Origin: Flammeovirga aprica JL-4
GTDB taxonomy: Bacteria > Bacteroidota > Bacteroidia > Cytophagales > Flammeovirgaceae
Reading direction: 5' to 3'
DNA: 64,000 nt
Assembly (NCBI RefSeq): GCF_012844305.1
Contig: NZ_JABANE010000012.1
Span: 45,809-109,808 of the forward strand
In this document: positions 9,051-17,499 of the stretch, piece by piece
How the letters are laid out: every line of letters begins with the position of its first letter
Numbering within the stretch: the first letter of the stretch is position 1
Program-made: the position numbers and the translations under genes
The notes under the pieces: model-generated
Seen by the model: only the letters and a program-made list of their open reading frames with translations
Told to the model about the DNA's origin: nothing
The model's database searches: none

Positions 9051-9213
9051 TTAAGTACTAAGCCAAAAATAAATGATAATTAATTCTTAGTTATTTTTTG
9101 TGAATACAACGCTCAAAAGTGTATAAATAGTGGTTCTATTTAAAGTTTTTGAAAGGCAGTAATCGGAAAAAATAATATGAATTAGTGTTATATAATTTTG
9201 ACTTAGTACTTAA
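9051..9213. mobile_element. MITE-like element with long terminal inverted repeats
   Basis: A 163-bp non-coding element is bounded by perfect 12-bp inverted repeats, TTAAGTACTAAG at 9051-9062 and CTTAGTACTTAA at 9202-9213. Imperfect complementarity continues inward for about 50 bp on each side (shared CAAAA, TAATTC and ATTTTTT blocks), so the whole element can fold into one hairpin. TTAA at both ends could be a target duplication or part of the repeat. It carries AAATAGTGGTTCTAT (9125-9139), also found in the element at 10552. No coding capacity. Confidence 0.6.
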
Positions 9214-9247
9214 GAACGGAAGATTTGGATTTTAATTGATCAACTGC

Positions 9248-10390
9248 TTAATCTTTTAAAATACTTCTTGAAATTACTATTTTCTGAATCTCAGAAGTAC
9301 CTTCATAAATCTGTGTAATTTTAGCATCACGCATCAAACGCTCTACATGGTATTCTTTCACATATCCGTAACCACCATGTACTTGAACGGCCTCCACTGT
9401 TACATCCATTGCTACTTCAGATGCGTATAATTTAGCCATAGCAGAAGCCTCACTATAATCTTCTCCTTCATCTTTCAGCCACGCTGCCTTATAAACTAAA
9501 TGTCTTGCTGCTTCTATTTTCGTTGCCATATCTGCTAACTTAAAAGCGATTGCCTGATGTTCACTGATTGGCTTTCCAAATGTCTTGCGTTCTTTAGAGT
9601 ATTTCAAGGCAAGTTCATAAGCACCTGCCGCAATACCCAATGCTTGAGCAGCAATACCTATTCGTCCCCCATTAAGGGTTCCCATAGCGAACTTAAAACC
9701 AAAACCATCTTCCCCTACTCTATTTTCCTTTGGCACTTTTACATCTGTAAAACTCAACATATGTGTATCTGAACCTCGAATACCTAGTTTATCTTCTTTT
9801 TTCCCTACCACAAAACCTTCCATACCTTTCTCGACAATCAGACAGTTAATACCTCTGTGTCCTTTTTCACGGTCGGTTTGAGCGATCACAAGGTAGATTG
9901 AAGCTGAGTTACCATTTGTAATCCAGTTTTTAGTACCATTCAGTAAGTAATGATCTCCTTTATCTATAGCCTCAGTGACTTGAGATGTTGCATCACTTCC
10001 TGCCTCAGGTTCAGAAAGGCAAAAGGCTCCAATAGCTTCACCAGAACAAAGTCTTGGCAAGTATTTCTGTTTTTGTTCTTCTGAGCCGAATTTCTCAAGT
10101 CCCCAACAAACTAAAGAGTTGTTGACCGACATAGAAACGGAAGCTGAAGCATCAATTTTGGAAATTTCTTCCATAGCGAGAACGTAAGAGATTGTATCCA
10201 TACCGCCTCCGCCATATTTGGGATCAACCATCATGGACATAAAGCCCAACTCTCCCATCTGACGAACTTGCTGTGCAGGAAATCGTTGCTCAGTATCCCT
10301 TTCAATTACTCCCTCCAACAATTCAGACTGAGCGAAATCACGAGCAGCGTCTTTTACCGCTTGCTGCTCTTCTGTTAGTTTAAAATTCAT
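9248..10390 (-). CDS. Acyl-CoA dehydrogenase
   Basis: This 380-residue flavoenzyme is of usual length for the family. It introduces a trans-2,3 double bond into an acyl-CoA and passes electrons to ETF. Visible motifs: the FAD-binding AFCLSEPEAGSDATS and WITNGNSA, the C-terminal block ERKTFGKPISEHQAIAFKLADM, VQVHGGYGYVKEY, and the catalytic glutamate E363 in IYEGTSEIQKIVI. The glutamate position near the C-terminus is that of short/medium-chain and butyryl-CoA types. No ETF or other beta-oxidation gene is adjacent, so the substrate is not determined. Confidence 0.93.
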   Translation of the reverse strand: MNFKLTEEQQAVKDAARDFAQSELLEGVIERDTEQRFPAQQVRQMGELGFMSMMVDPKYGGGGMDTISYVLAMEEISKIDASASVSMSVNNSLVCWGLEKFGSEEQKQKYLPRLCSGEAIGAFCLSEPEAGSDATSQVTEAIDKGDHYLLNGTKNWITNGNSASIYLVIAQTDREKGHRGINCLIVEKGMEGFVVGKKEDKLGIRGSDTHMLSFTDVKVPKENRVGEDGFGFKFAMGTLNGGRIGIAAQALGIAAGAYELALKYSKERKTFGKPISEHQAIAFKLADMATKIEAARHLVYKAAWLKDEGEDYSEASAMAKLYASEVAMDVTVEAVQVHGGYGYVKEYHVERLMRDAKITQIYEGTSEIQKIVISRSILKD

Positions 10391-10437
10391 GTGTGTAAAT
10401 TGGTAAATTTAGGTTGTGTTTATTGTGAATGAATGCT

Positions 10438-10445
10438 CAAATATA
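10438..10445 (-). promoter_or_regulatory. Candidate -7 box of the acyl-CoA dehydrogenase gene
   Basis: On the minus strand these bases read TATATTTG, an exact match to TAnnTTTG, 48 bp upstream of the start codon. The -33 region is only T-rich, so this is a tentative promoter. Confidence 0.4.
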
Positions 10446-10551
10446 CAAAGCTTCGTTGAAAGAAAAAGTTTTTAAGTGTATAATAAACATTTCAATATTA
10501 AATTAATGAGAATAGATAGGTTCAAATTAGAATAATACAATAAATCACTAA

Positions 10552-10711
10552 GAGCATGTTTGGAATATATGTTTTAGAAGTAAAAATTTTCCATTTTAGG
10601 TTGTGGGGCAATTAATTTCAGAGAAAATAGTGGTTCTATAGTTGATGAAATTAATAAACTCACGTTCTGAAAGGGCGAATTTTTACTAAAATAGATGTTT
10701 CATACATGCTC
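10552..10711. mobile_element. MITE-like element, family 1, copy A (160 bp)
   Basis: The element begins GAGCATGTTTGG and ends with the inverted CATACATGCTC. It is flanked on both sides by TAA (10549-10551 and 10712-10714), as expected of a 3-bp target duplication. Most of its length matches, in reverse orientation, the intergenic element at 32520; copy A has about 39 extra bases between two AATTAA repeats. It is non-coding and occupies the gap between the acyl-CoA dehydrogenase and bamA genes. IS5-group elements that make TNA duplications are a possible source of the transposase; that is an inference. Confidence 0.7.
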
Positions 10712-10731
10712 TAAGCACCAAGAATCTTTAT

Positions 10732-10766
10732 AACAAAAAAAAAGCCTCCCGATGTAGGAGGCTTTC
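10732..10766 (-). terminator. Rho-independent terminator of bamA
   Basis: AAAGCCTCC (10741-10749) and GGAGGCTTT (10757-10765) form a 9-bp stem with a 7-base loop. The A-run at 10735-10743 becomes a U-tract on the minus-strand transcript, 22 bp past the bamA stop codon. Confidence 0.9.
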
Positions 10767-10787
10767 TTATCTATAATATATCGTTTA

Positions 10788-13325
10788 TTATCTCAACTGT
10801 TGACCAATTGTGAAGTGGAATTGGCTACCACTGATATCTCTCTGGCCAGGAGGTGCATCGAAACCATATGCCCAGTCAATACCTAGCATACCGAATGCCG
10901 GCATGAAGATACGAGCACCAAAACCTGCTGATTTATAAAGGTCGAATGGGTTAAATTCATCAAATGAAGCCCAGTTATTACCACCTTCCATAAAGCCTAG
11001 TACATAGATTGTTGCTGATGGGTTTAATGAAACTGGATATCTTAATTCCATTACAAATTTGTTGTAAACCACACCACCTAGACCATTGGTCTCATAAGGT
11101 ACGATTGAGTTGTTTTGATAACCTCTCAAACCAATCGTTTCTGTACCTAATAAGGCAAATTGTTGTGTTAAACCATCACCACCCATAATGAAACGTTCAA
11201 ATGGACCTAATCCTTTTGCATCATTATAAGCATTCAAGAAGCCCATATGAGCTCTGGTTGCTAATACTAAATCACCAATGATTGCTTGATACCATGCATT
11301 GTCAAACATCCATTTGTTGTATTCCACCCATCTATATCTCTCTTCATCTGTAATATCAGGAGATGAGAAATCTTTGTCTTGGAATAATGAATAAGGAGGT
11401 GTTAAACTAATACTCAATGAAACTTGCGATCCTCTACGTGGATAAGTAGGCTGGTCAATACTGTTTCTTGAGATCGTTGTATTAAATGTGAAGTTATAAG
11501 ACTTACCATTATTATAATCACCAAAACCTGTGGCAAACCAGTTGTTCAAGTCATATACCATAAATGATAATGAATTGGACATTGTAAACCAGTCATCCGG
11601 CCATTTCAAACGACGACCTAATGCTACTGTAGCAGCATTAATACCTAAACTACCAATCTTTGTATTACCACTGTAAGAGTTCTGATTTGAGTAGTTATAA
11701 CTTACAGTCAATGAGTTCGGCTTTCTACCACCTAACCAAGGTTCTGTAAATGAAACGGAGTAAGTCTGATACTGAATACCAGAAGCTTGAACCCTTAATT
11801 GTAATCTTTGTCCGTCACCTGCAGGAAGAGGTCTCCATTTAGAGAAGTCACCTACGTTTCTCAGTGAGAAGTTGTTAAAGACTAGACCTACAGTACCTAC
11901 GAAACCGTAGAAACCACCCCAACCACCGGAAAGTTCAATTTGGTCATTGGCTTTTTCTGTTAAACCGTACTGAATATCTACTGTACCGTTTGACATATTT
12001 GGCTTTGGCTGAATATCAATTGTTTCAGGATCAAAATAACCTAAAGTTGATAATTCACGCTGTGTTCTGATTAAATCGGCACGGCTAAATTTCTGTCCTG
12101 GTAAAGTTCTAATTTCACGATAAACTACGTGGTCGGAAGTTTTAGTATTACCATTTACGATGATTTTTGAGATGTAAGCTTGTTCACCTTCAAAAACTCT
12201 CATTTCAATATCCACTGAGTCACCTACAACAAGTACTTCTACAGGAGTAACGTTGAAGAATAAGTAACCGTCATCCATATATAATGCAGAGATATCTGCA
12301 CCATTAGGGTTAAACGATAAACGTTTATTCAATTCTGTTGTGTTGTAAACATCTCCAGGAGAAATACCCAATACTCTGCCTAATTGCTCATCAGTATATT
12401 TATAGTTACCCGTCCAATTGATACTTCTGTAGTAATAACGCTTACCTTCATACATATCAATTTCTACGTTTACTAACTTCTGATTGACATCGTAAACCGA
12501 ATCTCTTACGATTTCAGCATCACGGTAACCCTCTTCGTTGTAATATTCAACTAATGATTTCTTATCATTTGCATACTCTTCAGCGATAAATTTAGAAGGA
12601 GTGAAAATTCTACCAAAACGCTTTTCTTTCGTTTTCTTTAATTTTCTCTTCACTTTCTTCTCTGTCAATTCCTCAACGCCGGCAAGCTTTAATTCATTGA
12701 TCTTTACCTTGCTGTTTTTATTAACATCAATTCTAAGAATTACTGAATTGGCTAAAACAGGATCTTTCTCACGTACAATTTTCACTTCCGTATTCTTAAA
12801 ACCTTTTTCAGCATAATGTGCTTTAATCAGGTTTTGAGTATTACGAATCATAGATTCCGTTACGATACGGCCTCTAACCAACTGTACCTTATCAGTAAGT
12901 GTTTTTGCTTGTCCTTTTTTAACGCCTTCAAAATAGAATTTTGAAAGTTTAGGTCTCTCTTTCAAGGCAATCTGAAGATAAACATCACTACCTTGAATCT
13001 CAGTAACGTTAATCTGAACATCACCAACGATACCTAATCTCCATAGTTTCTTTACCGCTTTACTGATTGCGTCGCCAGGAATCTTAATTTTCTCTCCTAC
13101 TTTAAATCCGGCGATGTTGATTAATGCATTTTTATCATTAAAATCTGCACCAACAACGTCGATACCTGCAATTGTATATTCAACAGGGGTACCATAGTCT
13201 ACCTTGTACTTACCACTCTGTGAACCATAGTTTGTACCAAACTGAGCATAAGTTGTAGTTATTGCGAATGTCCAAATTGAGATGAACGTTAACAGTGTAT
13301 ACACTGCTTTTTTAGTTGATATCAT
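10788..13325 (-). CDS. bamA: Outer membrane protein assembly factor BamA
   Basis: This 845-residue outer membrane protein inserts beta-barrels into the outer membrane. It has a signal peptide ending near TTYAQ, then five POTRA-like repeats over about residues 45-450 (recurring beta-alpha-alpha-beta-beta units with YNEEGYRDAEI, YYRSINWTGNYKYTDEQL and NTKTSDHVVYREIRTLPGQKF), and a C-terminal 16-strand barrel ending in FHFTIGQQLR. The FNPFDLYKSAGFGARIFMPAFG and GIDWAYGFD segments are typical of the final strands. It lies 39 bp downstream of uppS, a pairing common in Bacteroidota; the usual following OmpH/Skp gene is absent and a terminator closes the unit. Confidence 0.95.
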   Translation of the reverse strand: MISTKKAVYTLLTFISIWTFAITTTYAQFGTNYGSQSGKYKVDYGTPVEYTIAGIDVVGADFNDKNALINIAGFKVGEKIKIPGDAISKAVKKLWRLGIVGDVQINVTEIQGSDVYLQIALKERPKLSKFYFEGVKKGQAKTLTDKVQLVRGRIVTESMIRNTQNLIKAHYAEKGFKNTEVKIVREKDPVLANSVILRIDVNKNSKVKINELKLAGVEELTEKKVKRKLKKTKEKRFGRIFTPSKFIAEEYANDKKSLVEYYNEEGYRDAEIVRDSVYDVNQKLVNVEIDMYEGKRYYYRSINWTGNYKYTDEQLGRVLGISPGDVYNTTELNKRLSFNPNGADISALYMDDGYLFFNVTPVEVLVVGDSVDIEMRVFEGEQAYISKIIVNGNTKTSDHVVYREIRTLPGQKFSRADLIRTQRELSTLGYFDPETIDIQPKPNMSNGTVDIQYGLTEKANDQIELSGGWGGFYGFVGTVGLVFNNFSLRNVGDFSKWRPLPAGDGQRLQLRVQASGIQYQTYSVSFTEPWLGGRKPNSLTVSYNYSNQNSYSGNTKIGSLGINAATVALGRRLKWPDDWFTMSNSLSFMVYDLNNWFATGFGDYNNGKSYNFTFNTTISRNSIDQPTYPRRGSQVSLSISLTPPYSLFQDKDFSSPDITDEERYRWVEYNKWMFDNAWYQAIIGDLVLATRAHMGFLNAYNDAKGLGPFERFIMGGDGLTQQFALLGTETIGLRGYQNNSIVPYETNGLGGVVYNKFVMELRYPVSLNPSATIYVLGFMEGGNNWASFDEFNPFDLYKSAGFGARIFMPAFGMLGIDWAYGFDAPPGQRDISGSQFHFTIGQQLR

Positions 13326-13364
13326 GCGTTTTGCTTGATCTCTTTTAAGTATTGTCCTTGATCT

Positions 13365-14093
13365 TTACGAAAGTTGTTCACTTGTTTTACCATAACGTCT
13401 TTCACGTCCTTGGTAAGAATAAATAGCTTCGTGTAGATTGTTCTTCCTAAAGTCAGGCCAAAGTACATTAGTAAAAAATAATTCAGTATAGGCAATCTCC
13501 CACAACAGGAAATTACTCACTCTATGTTCGCCACTCGTACGAATTAGAAGTTCAGGATCTGGCATATTTGCCGTAGACAAGTAACCTTTGATTGTATCTT
13601 CGTTTACTTCATCAATTTCTCCCGCCTTAAATGCTTGACACATTTTCTCTGTAGCTTGAATCAAATCCCATCTACCGCTATAGCTAAGTGCCAACACTAA
13701 TGTTAGACCCGTATTCTCTTTGGTTAGTTGCATTGACTCTTCTAATTCTTTTTGACAATCTTTTGGCAACTGCTCTAAATCACCAATTGCCTTCAAGCGA
13801 ACATTGTTTTTCATCAACGTTTTTGTTTCAGAGCGGATCGTTGAAACCAACAATTTCATAAGACCAATAACTTCTGTTTTCGGTCTATTCCAATTTTCAG
13901 TAGAAAAAGCATATAGAGTCAAATAATCCACCCCCAATTCAGCACATCCCTCTGTTGCCTCACGAACTGCTTTTATAGCATTGTTGTGTCCAAAGATTCG
14001 CTTTGCACCTTTTCCTTTAGCCCAACGTCCATTACCATCCATAATGATCGCAATATGATTAGGTAAATTCGCCTTATCTAACGTATAATCCAT
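13365..14093 (-). CDS. uppS: Isoprenyl transferase (undecaprenyl diphosphate synthase)
   Basis: This 242-residue cis-prenyltransferase makes undecaprenyl diphosphate, the lipid carrier for peptidoglycan and polysaccharide synthesis. Signature residues are present: HIAIIMDGNGRWA with the catalytic Asp, then GHNNAIKAVRE, LTLYAFSTENWNRP, and the C-terminal DPELLIRTSGEHRVSNFLLWE followed by the FTNVLWPDF block. It shares isopentenyl diphosphate with the carotenoid pathway encoded nearby, but is transcribed with bamA, 39 bp downstream. Confidence 0.95.
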   Translation of the reverse strand: MDYTLDKANLPNHIAIIMDGNGRWAKGKGAKRIFGHNNAIKAVREATEGCAELGVDYLTLYAFSTENWNRPKTEVIGLMKLLVSTIRSETKTLMKNNVRLKAIGDLEQLPKDCQKELEESMQLTKENTGLTLVLALSYSGRWDLIQATEKMCQAFKAGEIDEVNEDTIKGYLSTANMPDPELLIRTSGEHRVSNFLLWEIAYTELFFTNVLWPDFRKNNLHEAIYSYQGRERRYGKTSEQLS

Positions 14094-14287
14094 TCTAAAA
14101 ATTGTCTAAAACAAAACTGAGCTCAGTAATCGAATTTATATATTACTTTGCTGAAGGGCGAAATTAAAGATAAATAGAGCAGATAACAACAAAAAACAGA
14201 TTTGAAATGAAAACAAATAGTACATATTCATAAGAATAATGTATTTTTACACAAGTTAACAATCTACATACAATAAACTATTTTACG

Positions 14288-14314
14288 CTGTGTACACAGT
14301 ATCAATGAGATACT
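14288..14314 (+). promoter_or_regulatory. Candidate operator upstream of the TRAP transporter
   Basis: CTGTGTACACAG (14288-14299) is a perfect 12-bp palindrome, followed at once by an AGTATC / GATACT inverted repeat (14298-14314). Both lie 25-51 bp upstream of dctQ, where a transcription factor could act. No regulator gene is adjacent. Confidence 0.4.
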
Positions 14315-14338
14315 ATTTTTTAACACAACAATTGCTCT

Positions 14339-14839
14339 ATGAATAAATTTTCTAGCAAATTAAACTTACTGAATAAAAAAATAGGAAGTTTTGTGTCCTA
14401 TTTCTCAATATTGCTGATTCTCATCGTTTGCTTTGATGTTTTAATGCGGTACTTTTTCCACACCACTTCTGCTTCTATTGCAGAATTAGAATGGCATCTG
14501 TTCGCTTGTATTTTCTTATTGAATGCCGGAAACACATTACGTCAGGACAAACATGTGAGAGTAGATGCTTTTTACTCAAAATTGTCTCATCGCTCAAAGG
14601 TTTATATTAATACGTTGGGGTTTCTATTTTTCCTCACGCCTTTTTGTTTATTGATTATTGATGCGAGTATTCCATATATCATCAATTCTTATAAAATAAC
14701 AGAACATTCTACTGACCCCAGTGGCCTTCCTTACCGATTTATAATCAAAGCTACTATTCCCATAAGTATGGTTTTACTCTTACTTCAAGGGATTGGAAAT
14801 ACTGTGGAAGGGCTTTATTCTTTAAAAACTACAAATTAA
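14339..14839 (+). CDS. dctQ: TRAP transporter small permease (DctQ)
   Basis: This 166-residue protein has four hydrophobic helices. It shows the DctQ signature regions: VSYFSILLILIVCFDVLMRYFF, then ASIAELEWHLFACIFLLNAGNTLRQDKHVRVDAFYSKL, with the conserved EW and RVD. It forms the membrane complex of a tripartite ATP-independent periplasmic transporter with the DctM subunit encoded 4 bp downstream. No DctP-type binding protein is encoded on either side, so the substrate cannot be guessed from context and the binding protein must be elsewhere. Confidence 0.88.
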   Translation: MNKFSSKLNLLNKKIGSFVSYFSILLILIVCFDVLMRYFFHTTSASIAELEWHLFACIFLLNAGNTLRQDKHVRVDAFYSKLSHRSKVYINTLGFLFFLTPFCLLIIDASIPYIINSYKITEHSTDPSGLPYRFIIKATIPISMVLLLLQGIGNTVEGLYSLKTTN

Positions 14840-14843
14840 CAAC

Positions 14844-16151
14844 ATGCTTCTTGCACTTCTATTTATCTGCCTTTTCGGGGCTTTATTATTGGGCTATCCA
14901 GTTGCCTTTACATTGGCAGGCGTTTCATTGATTTTTGGCTATTTTACTTTTGGGGTTGATTTGTTTTACTTACTGCCTCTTAGGATTTTTGGAACAATGA
15001 GCAATCAGATCCTAATTTCTGTGCCCTTGTTCGTCTATATGGGGGTAATGCTTGAAAAGTCAGGTATTGCCAGCAGGTTATTGAATACCATGGCTATTCT
15101 TCTCGGGAAAGTAAAAGGCGGATTGGCTATCTCTGTGGCTATTGTTGGTGCTATGTTAGCGGCTTCTACTGGAATTGTTGGAGCAACCGTTGTCACAATG
15201 GGACTGATGAGTTTACCTAGTATGCTTAAAAGAGGTTACTCACCTGAATATTCCACAGGAATCATCGCTGCAAGTGGTACTTTAGGGCAGATCATTCCTC
15301 CAAGTATTGTATTGATTTTAATGGGCAGTGTTATGAATATATCTATTGGAGATCTATTTATTGCGGCTGTTATTCCAGGGGTACTGCTTGTGACCTTCTA
15401 TATAATATATGTTTACGTTTATGCAGGTTTAAACCCAGATAAAGTACCTTCTATTCCTAAGGCTGAAATAGATGAGTTCAAGAAAACATTAAGCTTTTCA
15501 TCTTTGCTAAGAACATTTGTTTTACCATTTGTTCTAATCATTGCGGTGCTAGGTTCTATTTTTATGGGAATTGCCTCTCCCACTGAAGCGGCTGGTGTTG
15601 GCGCTCTAGCAGCTACTTTATTAACTGCATTAGAAAAAAAGTTGACTTGGAAAGCTGTGAAGGAATCTGCTCTTGAAAGTGGTTCTTTAACAAGTATGGT
15701 TTTTATGATTCTTGTGGGGGCTACAGCATTCGGATTAGTTTTCAGAGGATTGGGAGGTGACGAAATATTAGTTGAGCTAATTCAAGGTTCAGATCTTTCA
15801 CCTTATATGTTCCTTGCACTAGTACTATTGGGAATTTTTCTTGCCGGATTCTTCATTGATTTCATTGAAATCATCTTCATTTTTATGCCCGTTGTCACTC
15901 CTATTTTCTCTTTGTATGGATTAGATCTATTATGGGTAGCCATCCTAGTCTCACTCAATTTGCAGACTTCTTTTCTAACTCCTCCATTTGGGTTCTCCCT
16001 ATTTTATCTCAAGGGAGTCGCTCCAAAAAGCATTAAAACAAGTCAGATTTATAAAGGAATCATCCCCTATATCTGCATTCAGCTCCTGCTCATTATTTTA
16101 GTGATTACCTTCCCTAAACTTGTTACCTTCCTCCCTACTATAATGGAATAG
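14844..16151 (+). CDS. dctM: TRAP transporter large permease (DctM)
   Basis: This 435-residue, very hydrophobic protein of usual DctM length has about 12 membrane segments. Typical motifs: LLGYPVAFTLAGVSLIFGY near the start, VPLFVYMGVMLEKSGIA, the ASTGIVGATVVTMGLMSLP segment, GTLGQIIPPSIVLILMG, ASPTEAAGVGALAA, and LQTSFLTPPFGFSLFYLKG near the end. It is the sodium-driven translocation subunit of a TRAP transporter. Paired with dctQ just upstream; the gene is convergent with the carotenoid cluster. Confidence 0.92.
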   Translation: MLLALLFICLFGALLLGYPVAFTLAGVSLIFGYFTFGVDLFYLLPLRIFGTMSNQILISVPLFVYMGVMLEKSGIASRLLNTMAILLGKVKGGLAISVAIVGAMLAASTGIVGATVVTMGLMSLPSMLKRGYSPEYSTGIIAASGTLGQIIPPSIVLILMGSVMNISIGDLFIAAVIPGVLLVTFYIIYVYVYAGLNPDKVPSIPKAEIDEFKKTLSFSSLLRTFVLPFVLIIAVLGSIFMGIASPTEAAGVGALAATLLTALEKKLTWKAVKESALESGSLTSMVFMILVGATAFGLVFRGLGGDEILVELIQGSDLSPYMFLALVLLGIFLAGFFIDFIEIIFIFMPVVTPIFSLYGLDLLWVAILVSLNLQTSFLTPPFGFSLFYLKGVAPKSIKTSQIYKGIIPYICIQLLLIILVITFPKLVTFLPTIME

Positions 16152-16298
16152 GCAATTGCACATTTAAGTTGGATTATTTTTTTTAGTCTAATCAAGGCAG
16201 AATAGAAGAGCATAGCAATAGTTACGTTATGATATTCTAACGCAGAGTAGGCTAAAAAAGAAAATCCACAACTTCCGATTTTAATTGTACAACTGCTT

Positions 16299-16345
16299 AA
16301 AAAAAGTGGTTTGTACTTTTCTAGAAATACAAACCACTTTTTTTT
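16299..16345. terminator. Bidirectional terminator between dctM and crtYcd
   Basis: The arms at 16299-16315 (ending GTGGTTTGTA) and 16328-16344 (starting TACAAACCAC) pair perfectly over 17 bp, with A- and T-runs at the outer ends. The right arm runs up to the crtYcd stop codon. It separates convergent transcription units. Confidence 0.85.
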
Positions 16346-17030
16346 ATTTTCTTTCATCGAAATCTGAAGGATATAATCGCATATTCCAACCCCTAAAACA
16401 GAGTAACATCATTCCTAAAAGATAAATAAAGTCTTCAGCTGGAATTGTGAAAATCCTCACATTGGAAAATACCTCACTGCTGTACCAAACAATTGGATCA
16501 GGCGTAAATGATCCTGTAAGGATTCCATTAAAAATCAAAAATGGAAATAACGTGATCAGATAAGACCACCAGAAAGCTTGGTTGAGAAATTTATACACTA
16601 CTACCAATGCAATACAAACTACATAAAAGTTAGTAGTTGAATAAGTTCCACCATAATAAGCTTGTGAAATCGCTACTCCAATAAAAAAGTAAGCTGGGAG
16701 GTACGTCTTCTTCAGTGTATTTGGAAAATAAGCGATAACGCATTCATAAATGAATAAAAAGCAGTAGGGAATAATAAAGAAAAACATCCATTCTTCTATA
16801 GGAAGGTAAAATAAACTAATACCCACTAGATAATCAGGGTTGAAGCCCCAAAACATCATATAAGTGAAAATTATATCCCATGGGAGATAGATTATACCCA
16901 TTGTAAAAAATGCAGGGATAAACCTTACCCAATTTTTATAGAAAGCTACTTTTTTGTCAAAGCTTAGTAGTAAAGGACCTAAAAGGGCCAGTATATTAAT
17001 GATTAAATAGATATCAGACAGTGCTGGCAT
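16344..17030 (-). CDS. crtYcd: Lycopene cyclase, fused CrtYc-CrtYd type
   Basis: This 228-residue membrane protein has about seven helices and carries both halves of the heterodimeric-type lycopene beta-cyclase as one chain. The first repeat has LPWDIIFTYMMFWGFNPDY and LPIEEWMFFFIIPYCFLFIYE; the second has NGILTG, VWYSSEVFSNVRIFTIPAEDFIY, with the PxE(E/D) acidic residues of both halves retained. It should close a beta ring on lycopene or on a psi-end intermediate. I set the start at MPALSDIYLI, which overlaps the crtZ stop by 17 bp; an upstream extension lies inside crtZ. It is the last gene of the carotenoid operon. Confidence 0.88.
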   Translation of the reverse strand: MPALSDIYLIINILALLGPLLLSFDKKVAFYKNWVRFIPAFFTMGIIYLPWDIIFTYMMFWGFNPDYLVGISLFYLPIEEWMFFFIIPYCFLFIYECVIAYFPNTLKKTYLPAYFFIGVAISQAYYGGTYSTTNFYVVCIALVVVYKFLNQAFWWSYLITLFPFLIFNGILTGSFTPDPIVWYSSEVFSNVRIFTIPAEDFIYLLGMMLLCFRGWNMRLYPSDFDERK

Positions 17031-17496
17031 TCTTCTTTTTTTGTTTAATACTTTTTGCTTCTTTCCAAAATTTAAGAGGAACAATCAACATACCAAAACA
17101 TTCACCGTCTTCTTTTGTCAATTTTTTATGATGCACCTTATGTGCTTTTCTAATCGCTCTGAAATAACGGTTGTTGGTATTGTCAAACCACTTGAATCTC
17201 CTATGAATTAAGACATCGTGCGTTAGAAAATAACATAATCCATACAAAGCAATTCCTGCTCCCATCCAAACAAAAGTGTAATGATTATATATCATTCCGA
17301 GCATAATACCCAACCATGATGGGATAGCAAAAATTATAAAAAAGTAATCATTTTTCTCGAAGAATGACTTATTAGGCTCGTGATGATCCTGATGTAAAGA
17401 CCATAAAAAACCATGCATCACATATTTGTGTGCGGCCCATGCCGTAAATTCCATAAAAAGGAATGTGATCAAGACGATTAGAATGTTTAATATCAT
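17014..17496 (-). CDS. crtZ: Beta-carotene 3-hydroxylase (CrtZ)
   Basis: This 160-residue membrane di-iron hydroxylase of the fatty acid hydroxylase superfamily adds a 3-hydroxyl group to beta rings. The four histidine motifs are all visible: HKYVMH near residue 23, HQDHH, HDVLIHRR and HKVHHKK. Length and order match CrtZ. It lies 3 bp downstream of the cruF-like gene and overlaps crtYcd. With only one ring expected in this pathway, the likely product carries a single 3-hydroxy beta end. Confidence 0.92.
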   Translation of the reverse strand: MILNILIVLITFLFMEFTAWAAHKYVMHGFLWSLHQDHHEPNKSFFEKNDYFFIIFAIPSWLGIMLGMIYNHYTFVWMGAGIALYGLCYFLTHDVLIHRRFKWFDNTNNRYFRAIRKAHKVHHKKLTKEDGECFGMLIVPLKFWKEAKSIKQKKKNASTV

Positions 17497-17499
17497 AAC

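Noticed and set aside
16079..16357. A 92-residue minus-strand frame across the end of dctM
   Set aside because: It overlaps the dctM C-terminus and the bidirectional terminator and encodes no recognisable product.
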